This document shows positions 1-7,941 of a stretch of 10,448 nt of DNA, in pieces (positions within the stretch are counted from its first letter, which is position 1; each line of letters opens with the position of its first letter). This stretch comes from an uncultured Acidobacteriota bacterium (lineage in GTDB: Bacteria > Acidobacteriota > Thermoanaerobaculia > Gp7-AA8). The notes under the pieces are model-generated. The model saw only the letters and a program-made list of their open reading frames with translations. It did not search any database and was not told where the DNA came from. Both the position numbers and the translations under genes were made by a program. Where the stretch lies: contig CAMPKJ010000173.1 in NCBI GenBank assembly GCA_946887105.1, positions 1-10,448 on the forward strand, read 5' to 3'.

Positions 1-437
1 AGGCGCGGCTCGACGTCGATCTCGAACGACGGCGGGAACGGGTTTTCATCGAGCTGTCCCATGACCTCGGAGAGGTTCGCGAACCAGGTGCGGAAGCGCA
101 CCATCGCCTCCTCACGCGAGATGTACCGCCGCTTCGCCATCTCCGGTCTCGCGGCCAGCCAGCGGCTCACGGCGTCGACCTGCTGCGGCGTGACGTCGCT
201 TTCCAGATAGACGATCACCCGCGACTTCCCCTGCCACTCCTCCGCCGCGCGGCTGAGGTTCTCCGCGACCAGGAGGAAGCTTCCGACGATCAGCAGCGAG
301 ATGGCGATCATGGCGATGGCCACGAAGCTGGTGCGCTTCGACACCCACAGCCGCCGCACGGCTTCGCGGAAAAAGTACGCGAACGTGTTGGACGGCACTT
401 CCGGCTCGCGGCGGCCGGGGATGAAGTCGCGGGCCAT
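1..437 (-). CDS. ftsX: Cell division permease FtsX, N-terminal part (runs off left edge)
   Basis: FtsX is the membrane subunit of the FtsEX ABC-type complex, which couples cytoplasmic ATP hydrolysis to activation of periplasmic cell-wall hydrolases at the division site. The visible 145 codons start at ATG (437-435) and stay open to base 1. They show a cytoplasmic N-terminus, one hydrophobic segment at about residues 38-58, then the start of the periplasmic domain with a VIVYLE strand (74-79) and the FtsX-typical NPFPPSFEI stretch (132-140). The remaining periplasmic domain and the last three membrane helices lie outside the window. The gene follows ftsE after 6 bases and is presumably translated from the same message. 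No clear ribosome binding site precedes it. The family assignment is strong because the partner ftsE is adjacent and the N-terminal layout matches. Confidence 0.9.
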   Translation of the reverse strand, partial: MARDFIPGRREPEVPSNTFAYFFREAVRRLWVSKRTSFVAIAMIAISLLIVGSFLLVAENLSRAAEEWQGKSRVIVYLESDVTPQQVDAVSRWLAARPEMAKRRYISREEAMVRFRTWFANLSEVMGQLDENPFPPSFEIDVEPR

Positions 438-443
438 AGCGAA

Positions 444-1157
444 TCAGCCGCCGATGCCGAACACGCCTTCGCGTACGTGCGGGCGCTCCAGCACGCGAGC
501 CTTTTCCTCGGCGATGCGGCCGTGCTCGAGGACGATGCAGCGGCGGCCGCTGCTGCGGATCAGATCGCGGTCGTGTGTCGCCAGAAGCACCGTCGACCCG
601 CGCAGGTTCGCCTCGGTGAAGATCTGCACGATCTCCAGCGACAGATCGGGATCGAGATTGCCGGTCGGCTCGTCGGCGATGAGCACGAGCGGATCGTTGA
701 TGAGCGCGCGCGCGATGGCCACGCGCTGCTGTTCGCCGCCGGAGAGATGCGGCGGATAGGCATTGAGCTTGTGGTGCAGGTTCACGCTGCGCAGCGCCTG
801 ATAGGCCTTTTTCTTGTGCTCCTTCGGCGGGACGTTGAGCACGGTCAGGATGAAGGAGAGGTTCTCGAACACCGTCATCCGCTCGATGAGCTTGAAGTCC
901 TGGAAGACCATGCCGATCTCGCGGCGGAAGTAGGGGAGCTGCGATTTCTTCATCGCATTGAGGTTGCGGCCGTTGACGACGATCTGCCCTTCGGTGGCGG
1001 TGATCTGCCGCAGGATCAACTTCAGCAGCGTCGATTTGCCGGCCCCGCTCGGGCCGGTGAGGAAGACGAACTCGCCCTTCTCGATCTGGAACGTCACGTC
1101 CGACAACGCCGTCGAGTAACGGTCGAAGCGCTTGGTGACGTGGTAGAAGTGAATCAC
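444..1157 (-). CDS. ftsE: Cell division ATP-binding protein FtsE
   Basis: This is the ATPase of the FtsEX complex, acting on the cytoplasmic face of the inner membrane to drive FtsX. At 237 residues it is of normal family length. Visible motifs are Walker A GPSGAGKST (35-43), the Q-loop region VFQDFKL (84-90), the signature LSGGEQQR (138-145), Walker B LVLIADEP (157-164), the D-loop NLD (167-169) and the switch histidine in ATHD (H195). The MVFQDFKLI wording and the short length are typical of FtsE rather than MacB- or LolD-type ATPases, although these are close relatives. The start is GTG at 1157-1155; an ATG at 1165-1163 is out of frame and stops after three codons. The gene lies 17 bases after the adaptor stop and 6 bases before ftsX, so the three genes look co-transcribed. 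All catalytic motifs are intact. Confidence 0.93.
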   Translation of the reverse strand: MIHFYHVTKRFDRYSTALSDVTFQIEKGEFVFLTGPSGAGKSTLLKLILRQITATEGQIVVNGRNLNAMKKSQLPYFRREIGMVFQDFKLIERMTVFENLSFILTVLNVPPKEHKKKAYQALRSVNLHHKLNAYPPHLSGGEQQRVAIARALINDPLVLIADEPTGNLDPDLSLEIVQIFTEANLRGSTVLLATHDRDLIRSSGRRCIVLEHGRIAEEKARVLERPHVREGVFGIGG

Positions 1158-1174
1158 GGGTTCATGGTAACTCG

Positions 1175-2401
1175 TTACCGCGGCGCGATCTTCACCCGCT
1201 CGCCGTCCTTCAGCTCCGCCGGTCCCTCGACGATCACGACTTCTCCCTCCGCGAGCCCGGACGCGATGCGTGCGCCGGCGCCGTCCGTATTGGCAACCTT
1301 CACGGCGCGGCGTTCCGCTTTCTCATCCTTGACCACGAAGACGATGTCCGTTTCGCCGTCACGGCGGACGGCGCTCTTCGGCACTTCGACCATGGTCGGG
1401 TTCTGTGCGGCGCCGGGGCTGTCGGTGATGAATGAGACCTTCACGCCCATGTCGGGAAGGACGCGCTGGTCTTTCTCGTCGAGCGCGATGCGCACTTTCA
1501 CGGTGGCCTTCTGGCGATCGGCGGTGGGGACGGCGGTGATGACATGGCCGGGGATGTGCCACTCGGGATAGGCGTCGAGCACCGCTTCGACGCGCTGTCC
1601 GGGATGCACGCGATTGATGTACGCCTCGTTGACGTCGACCTCGACTTCGAGCGAGCTCATGTCGACGATCGTACCGATGCCGGTGCGGGTGAAGCCGCCG
1701 CCGGCGGAGACGGGCGAGATCATCTCGCCGGGCTGGGCGTCTTTCGAGACCACGACGCCGTCGAATGGCGCGCGGATGATCGTGTCTTCGAGCGATTGAC
1801 TTTGCAGGTCGACCTGCCGCTGCGCGGTCGCGAGTTGATCCGTCTGCGCGGCGAGCCGCGCGCGTGCGGCGTCGAGTTGCGCACGTGCGCGATCGGCATC
1901 GGCGCGGCTGGCGATCTCGCTCTGCGCGAGGCGTTGGGCGCGGTCGTAGTCGAGCTGCGCCTCGCGGATGCGCACGCGCGTTTCCTCCAATGCACTCGCC
2001 GCGGCCGCTGCTTCGGCGCGCGCCAGCGCCACGCTGCGCGACGGGAAGGAGGCGTCGAGACGGGCCAGGATCTGCCCCTCTTTGACTTGCATCCCTTCTT
2101 CGATCAGCACCTCGATCACTTTGCCGGTGACCTTCGACGAGACCGTAGCCTGTCGCCGCGCCGTCACGTATCCGCTGGCGTTGAGCACCGCGCCGCCGCC
2201 GGATCCGGCTGCGACCACGCGCGCAGGCGCGACCTTCACTTCCACGCCGCGATTGCGCGAGACCGCCCAGGCGATCCCGCCCGCGAGCACGAGCAGCAGC
2301 GGCACGATCACCAGCCAGCGTTTTCCGGAGCGCGGCTCGGCATCCGGACGGGTAATGCGTAGACCATCGAGCGTTGCTTTGTCGACCATGGGCGGCGCCA
2401 T
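1175..2401 (-). CDS. HlyD/MacA-like periplasmic adaptor (membrane fusion protein)
   Basis: This is a 408-residue periplasmic adaptor of the type that links an inner-membrane transporter to the outer membrane. It has a short cytoplasmic N-terminus and one membrane helix at about 29-47. A lipoyl-like half follows (about 72-116, with SGYVTARRQATVSSKVTGKV and EEGMQVKEGQ). A long alanine/arginine/glutamine-rich coiled-coil hairpin covers about 118-205, followed by the second lipoyl half (IRAPFDGVV) and beta-barrel and membrane-proximal domains to the C-terminus. The start is the ATG at 2401; a second ATG at residue 5 is a possible alternative. Adaptors of this shape normally serve RND pumps or MacB-type ABC exporters, but here the next genes are ftsE and ftsX, with only 17 bases between. 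No MacB or RND gene is visible in the window, though one could lie beyond the left edge. Its true partner is therefore unknown. The assignment as an adaptor is firm. Confidence 0.9.
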   Translation of the reverse strand: MAPPMVDKATLDGLRITRPDAEPRSGKRWLVIVPLLLVLAGGIAWAVSRNRGVEVKVAPARVVAAGSGGGAVLNASGYVTARRQATVSSKVTGKVIEVLIEEGMQVKEGQILARLDASFPSRSVALARAEAAAAASALEETRVRIREAQLDYDRAQRLAQSEIASRADADRARAQLDAARARLAAQTDQLATAQRQVDLQSQSLEDTIIRAPFDGVVVSKDAQPGEMISPVSAGGGFTRTGIGTIVDMSSLEVEVDVNEAYINRVHPGQRVEAVLDAYPEWHIPGHVITAVPTADRQKATVKVRIALDEKDQRVLPDMGVKVSFITDSPGAAQNPTMVEVPKSAVRRDGETDIVFVVKDEKAERRAVKVANTDGAGARIASGLAEGEVVIVEGPAELKDGERVKIAPR

Positions 2402-2419
2402 TATCGCGATCCGCTGAGA

Positions 2420-2509
2420 AGTCGCAAAGTCTCAAAGTCGCAGAGTCGCAAAGAGGTGCCGCGCCGGATGTTTTCCTTTGCGACTTTGAGACTTTGCGAC
2501 TTTGCGACT
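2420..2509. repeat. Inverted pair of four-unit 8-base arrays
   Basis: The left arm (2420-2453) is AG followed by four 8-base units: TCGCAAAG, TCTCAAAG, TCGCAGAG and TCGCAAAG. The right arm (2476-2509) is four complementary units, CTTTGCGA, CTTTGAGA, CTTTGCGA and CTTTGCGA, then CT. The arms are 34 bases each and match at 31 of 34 positions as an inverted repeat. One of the three mismatches would be a G-U pair in RNA. The loop is 22 bases (2454-2475). It could form a long hairpin in DNA or in the 5' leader of the rightward transcript. Its position between divergent starts argues against a terminator for either neighbour. The structure is directly visible; its role (regulator site, dispersed repeat family or RNA structure) is unknown. 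Confidence 0.9.
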
Positions 2510-2521
2510 CCCGTAACCCCC

Positions 2522-2537
2522 TGTCACATCGTGTCAC
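2522..2537. promoter_or_regulatory. TGTCAC direct repeat, possible regulator site
   Basis: Two copies of TGTCAC (2522-2527 and 2532-2537) lie 10 bases apart start to start, 46 bases before the ATG at 2584. Spacing of about one helical turn is typical of OmpR/PhoB-family dimer sites, and PhoB boxes use a TGTCA core. A regulator of that family is encoded at 6441, and a related repeat precedes its kinase gene (4762-4781). The repeat is seen in the sequence; binding is inferred. Confidence 0.4.
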
Positions 2538-2583
2538 GCGCGTGGGGCAGATTCGCGCGGCGGCATTGCGCATCGTGGGCGGC

Positions 2584-4761
2584 ATGCGATGCACATGGAT
2601 CGTTCTGTGGGTGATGACGCTGGCCGTGCGGGTGAACGCGGTGCCGGCTCAGGTGAACGTCACGCGGCTGACCGGCACCATCACCATCGACGGCGACGCG
2701 AGCGAGGCGGCGTGGGAGAGTGCGCCGGCGATCGACGGGTTCGTCGAGTATTTCCGCGGCGACAACACGGCGCCTCCCGCGAGGACCATCGGCCGCATCG
2801 CGTATGACGACGATGCGGTGTACGTCGCGTTCCTCGCCGAGGATCCGCGTCCGTCCGAAATCCGCGCGCCGCTGGTGGATCGCGACAAAGTGCTCGGCGA
2901 TCAGGACTACGTCGCGGTGCTGCTCGATCCGCTCAATGACCGCCGCTCCGGCGTCGCCTTTCGCGTGAATCCGCGCGGCGTTCAGGGCGACAGCGTGGTC
3001 AACGACGCCACGGGAGAAGAGGACTTCTCGCCCGACTTCTTCTATCAGGCCGTCGCGCTCAGGACGCCCACCGGCTGGTCGGCGGAGATGCGCATCCCGC
3101 TTTCGTCGTTGCGCTATCCGTCCACCGATCCGCAGAAGTGGGGCGTGATCCTGATGCGCAACTACCCGCGCGACTACCGCTACATCATGGCCAACACGCC
3201 CATCCCGAAGAGCTCGAACTGCTTCCTCTGCCACGCCGCGGAGTTGTCCGGCTTTGCGGGATTGCCATCGGGCGGTCACTTCACGATCGCGCCGTATTCG
3301 ACGGCCAACGTCCGCGATCGCTTTCTCGGCGACGCCAACCGCCGGCTCCCCGAGGCGAACCGCCGCTTCGACAGCGACCTCGGCGTCGACTTCAAGTGGA
3401 GCCCGAGCACGCGTTTGACGCTCGACGCCACGCTCAATCCCGACTTCTCCCAGATCGAATCGGACGTGCCGCAGATCGAGGTGAACAACCGCTTCGCGTT
3501 GTCGTTCGCGGAGAAGCGGACCTTCTTCCTCGAGGGCACCGACCTGCTGGCGACGCCGATCCTGGCCGCGTACACGCGCAGCATCACCTCGCCGGCGTGG
3601 GGCATGCGCGCCACCGGCAACTCCGGATCGAGCTCCTACACCTTTCTCGTGGCCGAGGATCGCGGCGGCGGTGCGGTGATCCTGCCGGGGCAGCAGGGAT
3701 CGGAGCTCGTTCCGCAGGACTTCCGTTCGCTGGTCGGACTGGGCCGCCTGCGCCGCAGCTTCGGCGATTCGTTCGCCGGAGTGATGGTCAGCGCGCGTGA
3801 GACCGAAGGCGGCGGTCACAATCGCCTCTTCGGTCCCGACTTTCAGTGGAAGCGCAACGCCACCGATCGCGTGTTCGGTCAGCTGCTCGTCAGCGACACC
3901 GAAAACGCGAGACAGATCGACGCGGAAGAGGGGACCGGTCACGCCTATCGCCTCGTGTTCGCGCGCGATGCGAGGCGTTACGACCTTTGGTTCTCGACCA
4001 CCGGTCACTCGCCGGAGTTTCGCGCGGAGAACGGCTTCATCGCGCAGAACGACTTCCGCCGCATCTCCCTCTGGAACGGCCTGCGCTTCTATCCGAAGCG
4101 CCTGCTCTCATTCGTGCGCTCGTACAGCGGGACCGATTTCGAGCATGCGTTCCACGGCCGCTCGATCGTGCGGCAAGGCGTCTATCAAGGCGTCGAATTC
4201 CAGGGGAAATGGGGGAGCAACGGCTGGATGACCGCCGGTCGCGTGCGCGAGCGCGTCGGCTCGAAACTGCTCACGCGCCATCAGCTGGAGTTCGACCTGC
4301 GCGCCGCGCCGCTGCGATGGCTGCCGGCGATCCAACTCGATGGAGTAGCCGGCGAGAGGATCGATTACGCCGGTGGCCGCGTCGGCACGGGCGCGCGGTT
4401 GAACCTCAGCGGCACCGGGCGACTCACCGATCATTTGGAACTGCAACTGCGCACGTCGCGCGAATGGCTCGATCTCGATGAAGGCCGCCTGTTCGACGCG
4501 CAGATCGACTGGGTCAAGGCGACGTACACGTTTTCGCCGCGCTCGCTCGTGCGCGCCATCGCCCAACAGAGCACGATCGAGCGCACCGGATCCGCGCGCG
4601 ACCGCCGGTTCTCGCTCTCCGGTCTCTACGCGTACAAGCTCAACTGGCAGACGGTCTTCTTCGTCGGCTACGGCGATTCGAGCATCACCGCCGACACCGG
4701 CGCGCTGACGCTCGATGCCCGGAGCGTGTTCATGAAAGTCGCGTATGCCTTCCAGCGCTGA
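2584..4761 (+). CDS. Secreted CBM9-like / DUF5916 outer-membrane-type protein with one CxxCH motif
   Basis: This is a 725-residue exported protein of unknown function. Residues 1 to about 22 form a signal peptide (MRCTWIVLWV onwards). A carbohydrate-binding family 9-like domain follows at about 24-200, starting with the GTITIDGDASEAAW pattern. The DUF5916-type region then shows the family hallmarks DATLNPDFSQIE (281-292) and EKRTFFLEG (310-318). Beyond this lie many alternating beta strands to the C-terminus (ending AYAFQR), consistent with an outer-membrane barrel. C213-F-L-C216-H217 is a CxxCH motif at the junction between the two parts, which could bind a c-type haem. No substrate is known. 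I chose the ATG at 2584 because it starts the signal peptide; the frame is open back to 2374 but crosses the inverted repeat. It is divergent from the adaptor unit and lies 93 bases before the kinase start. Confidence 0.85.
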   Translation: MRCTWIVLWVMTLAVRVNAVPAQVNVTRLTGTITIDGDASEAAWESAPAIDGFVEYFRGDNTAPPARTIGRIAYDDDAVYVAFLAEDPRPSEIRAPLVDRDKVLGDQDYVAVLLDPLNDRRSGVAFRVNPRGVQGDSVVNDATGEEDFSPDFFYQAVALRTPTGWSAEMRIPLSSLRYPSTDPQKWGVILMRNYPRDYRYIMANTPIPKSSNCFLCHAAELSGFAGLPSGGHFTIAPYSTANVRDRFLGDANRRLPEANRRFDSDLGVDFKWSPSTRLTLDATLNPDFSQIESDVPQIEVNNRFALSFAEKRTFFLEGTDLLATPILAAYTRSITSPAWGMRATGNSGSSSYTFLVAEDRGGGAVILPGQQGSELVPQDFRSLVGLGRLRRSFGDSFAGVMVSARETEGGGHNRLFGPDFQWKRNATDRVFGQLLVSDTENARQIDAEEGTGHAYRLVFARDARRYDLWFSTTGHSPEFRAENGFIAQNDFRRISLWNGLRFYPKRLLSFVRSYSGTDFEHAFHGRSIVRQGVYQGVEFQGKWGSNGWMTAGRVRERVGSKLLTRHQLEFDLRAAPLRWLPAIQLDGVAGERIDYAGGRVGTGARLNLSGTGRLTDHLELQLRTSREWLDLDEGRLFDAQIDWVKATYTFSPRSLVRAIAQQSTIERTGSARDRRFSLSGLYAYKLNWQTVFFVGYGDSSITADTGALTLDARSVFMKVAYAFQR

Positions 4762-4781
4762 TTGTCAAAATTTGTGTCAAA
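4762..4781. promoter_or_regulatory. TGTCAAA direct repeat upstream of the kinase gene
   Basis: Two exact TGTCAAA copies (4763-4769 and 4775-4781) lie 12 bases apart, just after the stop of the DUF5916 gene and about 75-90 bases before the kinase ATG. This AT-rich patch stands out in GC-rich surroundings and resembles the repeat at 2522-2537. It could be an autoregulatory site for the OmpR-type regulator encoded downstream. Spacing differs from the other site (12 against 10), so a shared regulator is uncertain. A third, looser GTCA lies at 4794-4797. Confidence 0.4.
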
Positions 4782-4854
4782 CGAAACACCAAAGTCACGC
4801 GAGCTGGAACCAGCGCCCGGCGGCGTGCGACCATTGCCTGGTCGCTCGAACGCC

Positions 4855-6440
4855 ATGCGCCGCATCTTCCGTCGCTCGATTCTCTGGCTCCTGCCGGTGG
4901 TGATCATTCCCCTCGGCGCGCTGCTCTATTTCCAGGTCCAGCTGCTGCGGAACATGGAGGAGAAAACCGCGTCCGCGCAGCGCAACTGGCTGCGCAATTC
5001 GCTGGAGACGGTGACGCAGGAGCTGGAATCGCACTACCGCACCACGGCCGAGGGAGCGTTGAAGTTGAGCGAGGCACAGGTGGCGGAGGTGACGACCATC
5101 GGCAGCCACTTCGCGAAGCATCACGTGCCGGGCGCGCGCACGTTCTTCTCCATGCGCTTCAAGGGCGACATGTACGACGCCGGCTTCTTCGACGTGCAGG
5201 GGCAGGAAAAGCATCCGTCGAAAGGGGAGGCCGAGGCGGTGAAGATGGCCACGGTGTCGTGGCAGTTCGCGTACAAATGGGATCGCGTCGCGGAGCCGCG
5301 GCTCTACGTCGACGAGCGCGATCCGCAGAATCGGGTGATCCTGCGGCCGGTGGTCGACGACTCGTGGCACGTCGTGGCCGTCACCGGCGTGGTGCTGGAC
5401 GAGAAGCTCGCGAAAGTGGCCATGACCTCCATCGGCACGAAGGCGTTGAAGGCGCGCCGCAAGCCGATGAGCAACATGATCTCCGTGCGCGTCGGCGAAC
5501 GATTCCCCACCGCGGTCAGCGGGCGCGAATACATCACCCAGCCGCTCGGATTCGTGTTCACGAACTGGCGCGCGGGCGTGCGCGATGCGTGCGCGAGCCC
5601 GGAGGAAGTGGCGGCGAACTCGTTCCGCACGAACATGATGTGGACCGGCGGCGCGTTCGTGGTGCTCCTCGGCGCGGTCGGACTGGCCGTCGGCGCGGTG
5701 TCGCGCCAGATGCGCCTATCGCAGATGAAGAGCGACTTCGTGTCGAACGTCTCGCACGAGCTGCGCACCCCGCTCTCCTCCATTCGCGTCTTCGGCGAGT
5801 ACATGCGCCTCGGCCGCGTGGAAAAGCCGGAGAAGGTCCGCCAGTACGGCGAATACATCGAAGCCGAGAGCCGCCGTCTCACGCAGCTCATCAACAACAT
5901 CCTGGATTTTTCCAAGATCGAGTCGGCCGAGAAGAAATACCACTACTGCAGGACCGACGTCGTGGAGCTGGTCGAGCAGACCGTGGCCGGGTTCGAATTG
6001 CCGTTGCGCGAGCAGGGATTGTCGATCGCCTTCGACGCCAGCCCGGTGCCGATGCTGCAGCTCGACAAGGACGCCATCGCGCAGGTGATCGTGAACCTGC
6101 TCGACAACGCCGTGAAGTATTCGAACGGGCGCAAGGACATCGAGGTGAGCGTCCGCGCGGCCGGCAACGAGGCGCGCATCGCGGTGCGCGACTACGGCAT
6201 CGGCATCCCCGCCGCGGAGCAGAAGAAGATCTACGAAAAGTTCTATCGCGTCGGCAGCACGCTCATCCACGACGTCAAGGGCAGCGGCCTCGGATTGTCG
6301 ATCGTGCTGCACGTCGTCAAGGCCCACGGCGGGCGCATGGAGCTCGTCAGCGCGCCGGGCGAGGGGAGCACGTTCACGATCGTGCTGCCGCTGACGCTCA
6401 ATGAGAAAGTCCCGAATCCAGTGACTGTCGCGGAGCCCGC

Positions 6441-6444
<4 letters not shown>
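4855..6444 (+). CDS. Membrane sensor histidine kinase
   Basis: This is the sensor of a two-component system with the regulator at 6441. It has a membrane helix at about 9-28 and a large periplasmic sensing region of about 230 residues with no domain I can name. A second helix lies at about 262-284. The HisKA domain carries SHELRTPL, with the phospho-accepting H301. The ATPase domain has an N box (N414-LLDN418), the G1 box D446-YGIGIP and the G2 box GSGLGL (476-481). All catalytic motifs are intact. HisKA begins within about 10 residues of the second helix, so there is no room for a HAMP linker. I chose the ATG at 4855 (529 residues), which starts directly before the first helix. The frame is open from a TTG at 4762, but that stretch holds a direct repeat and reads like non-coding sequence. 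A GTG at 4774 is another option. The stop overlaps the regulator start (ATGA), implying coupled translation. Confidence 0.92.
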
Positions 6445-7127
<683 letters not shown>

Positions 7128-7134
7128 CACGGCG

Positions 7135-7932
7135 ATGTCCGATTTCGAGAGCGCTGTCGATGCGGTGATCTCGGGTGACGTGGCGGCGCTGCGTTCGATG
7201 CTGCAGCGCGATCCCGAGCTGGTGCGGAGGCGCTCGGAGAGAGAGCATCGCGCCACGCTGCTGCACTACATCGCCGCGAATGGCGTCGAGCAGGAGCGGC
7301 AAGGAACGCCGCCGAACGCTGTCGAGGTTGCGGTGTCGTTGCTGCAGGCGGGTGCCGAGGTGGATGCGCCGGCGGAGATGTACGGCGCGCCGTGCACGAC
7401 GCTGACCCTGCTCGTGTCGAGCACTCCTCCGGCCGAGGCGGGCCTGCAGGCGGCGCTCGCCGAAACGCTGCTCGACCATGGCGCCGCGTTTCAATCGGCG
7501 GTGCTGACCGCACTGGCGTTTGGATTTCTCGAGACCGCGCAGGTGCTCGCCGCGCGTGGCGCTCCATTGAATCTGGCCGCGTTTGCGGGACTCGGCCGCG
7601 TCGATGATGTGGCGCGTTTGCTTCCTGCGTCCGATCCCGAGTCGAGGCACGTCGCACTCGTGCTGGCAGCAGTGCACGGGCCAGTGGCCGTCGTGCGGTT
7701 GTTGCTCGATGCCGGAGAAGATCCGAACCGGTTCAATCCGGACGGCTATCACGCGCATTCGACGCCGCTCCATCAGGCGGTGTGGTCGAATCAGCTTGCG
7801 GTCGTGCGTGAGCTCGTCGAACGCGGCGCTCGCGTGGACATCAGGGACACCGTGCATCGCGGCACGCCGCTGGATTGGGCGATCTATGGCGGTCGCGAGA
7901 AGATTGCCGAGTATCTGTCGCGTGGGTCGTAG
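7135..7932 (+). CDS. Ankyrin-repeat protein
   Basis: This is a 265-residue protein without signal peptide or membrane helix, so probably cytoplasmic. Ankyrin-like units are visible along the whole chain. The clearest are at about 41-77 (TLLHYIA, with LLQAGAEVD), 173-201 (ALVLAAVHGPVAVVRLLLDAG), 209-238 (STPLHQAVWSNQLAVVRELV) and 243-261 (GTPLDWAIYGG). More degenerate units cover 1-33 and 105-165. Ankyrin repeats bind other proteins; no enzyme domain is present and the partner cannot be predicted. It follows the regulator stop after 7 bases and precedes a small membrane protein by 9, so it is probably in the same operon. It could modulate the two-component system, but that rests on position alone. 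No strong ribosome binding site is seen before the ATG. Confidence 0.88.
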   Translation: MSDFESAVDAVISGDVAALRSMLQRDPELVRRRSEREHRATLLHYIAANGVEQERQGTPPNAVEVAVSLLQAGAEVDAPAEMYGAPCTTLTLLVSSTPPAEAGLQAALAETLLDHGAAFQSAVLTALAFGFLETAQVLAARGAPLNLAAFAGLGRVDDVARLLPASDPESRHVALVLAAVHGPVAVVRLLLDAGEDPNRFNPDGYHAHSTPLHQAVWSNQLAVVRELVERGARVDIRDTVHRGTPLDWAIYGGREKIAEYLSRGS

Positions 7933-7936
7933 AGGA
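7931..7936 (+). promoter_or_regulatory. Ribosome binding site for the small membrane protein
   Basis: AGAGGA lies 5 bases before the ATG at 7942 and overlaps the stop codon of the ankyrin gene. It is the clearest Shine-Dalgarno-like site in this gene run. It supports both the reality and the start of the small gene. Confidence 0.6.
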
Positions 7937-7941
7937 TTCTG

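Larger units (their letters stand above)
2402..2583. other. Divergent intergenic region
   Basis: These 182 bases separate the start of the leftward adaptor-ftsE-ftsX unit from the start of the rightward CBM9/DUF5916 gene, so promoters for both directions should lie here. Contents in order are a paired inverted array of 8-base units (2420-2509), a TGTCAC direct repeat (2522-2537) and about 45 GC-rich bases before the ATG. I could not find a convincing -35/-10 pair in either direction. No small gene is supported: the open frames that cross it read straight through the repeat. Confidence 0.75.

Noticed and set aside
477..2362. Plus-strand frames at 477-1571 and 1544-2362
   Set aside because: They are antisense to ftsE and the adaptor, both of which have intact motifs. 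The plus-strand products are low-complexity A/R/D-rich chains.
2420..2509. CRISPR array or transcription terminator at the 8-base repeats
   Set aside because: Units are contiguous with no spacers, so it is not CRISPR. It lies between divergent gene starts with no following T-run for either neighbour, so a terminator is unlikely.
2374..2583. Extension of the DUF5916 gene back to 2374
   Set aside because: It would place a 70-residue tail encoded by the inverted 8-base repeat ahead of a clean signal peptide starting at 2584, and it overlaps the adaptor gene start.
2524..4008. Long open frame on the minus strand opposite the DUF5916 gene (494 codons)
   Set aside because: It is antisense to a gene with a signal peptide and family motifs. 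Its product is rich in R, A, G and V with no motif, as expected from high-GC antisense frames.
4803..4814. GCTGG-AA-CCAGC hairpin before the kinase gene
   Set aside because: The stem is five pairs with a two-base loop, too short and tight to call a terminator or operator.
4762..4854. Extension of the kinase back to a TTG at 4762
   Set aside because: The start would directly abut the upstream stop, the segment contains the TGTCAAA repeat, and the added residues are proline/glycine-rich with no domain. A GTG at 4774 cannot be excluded.
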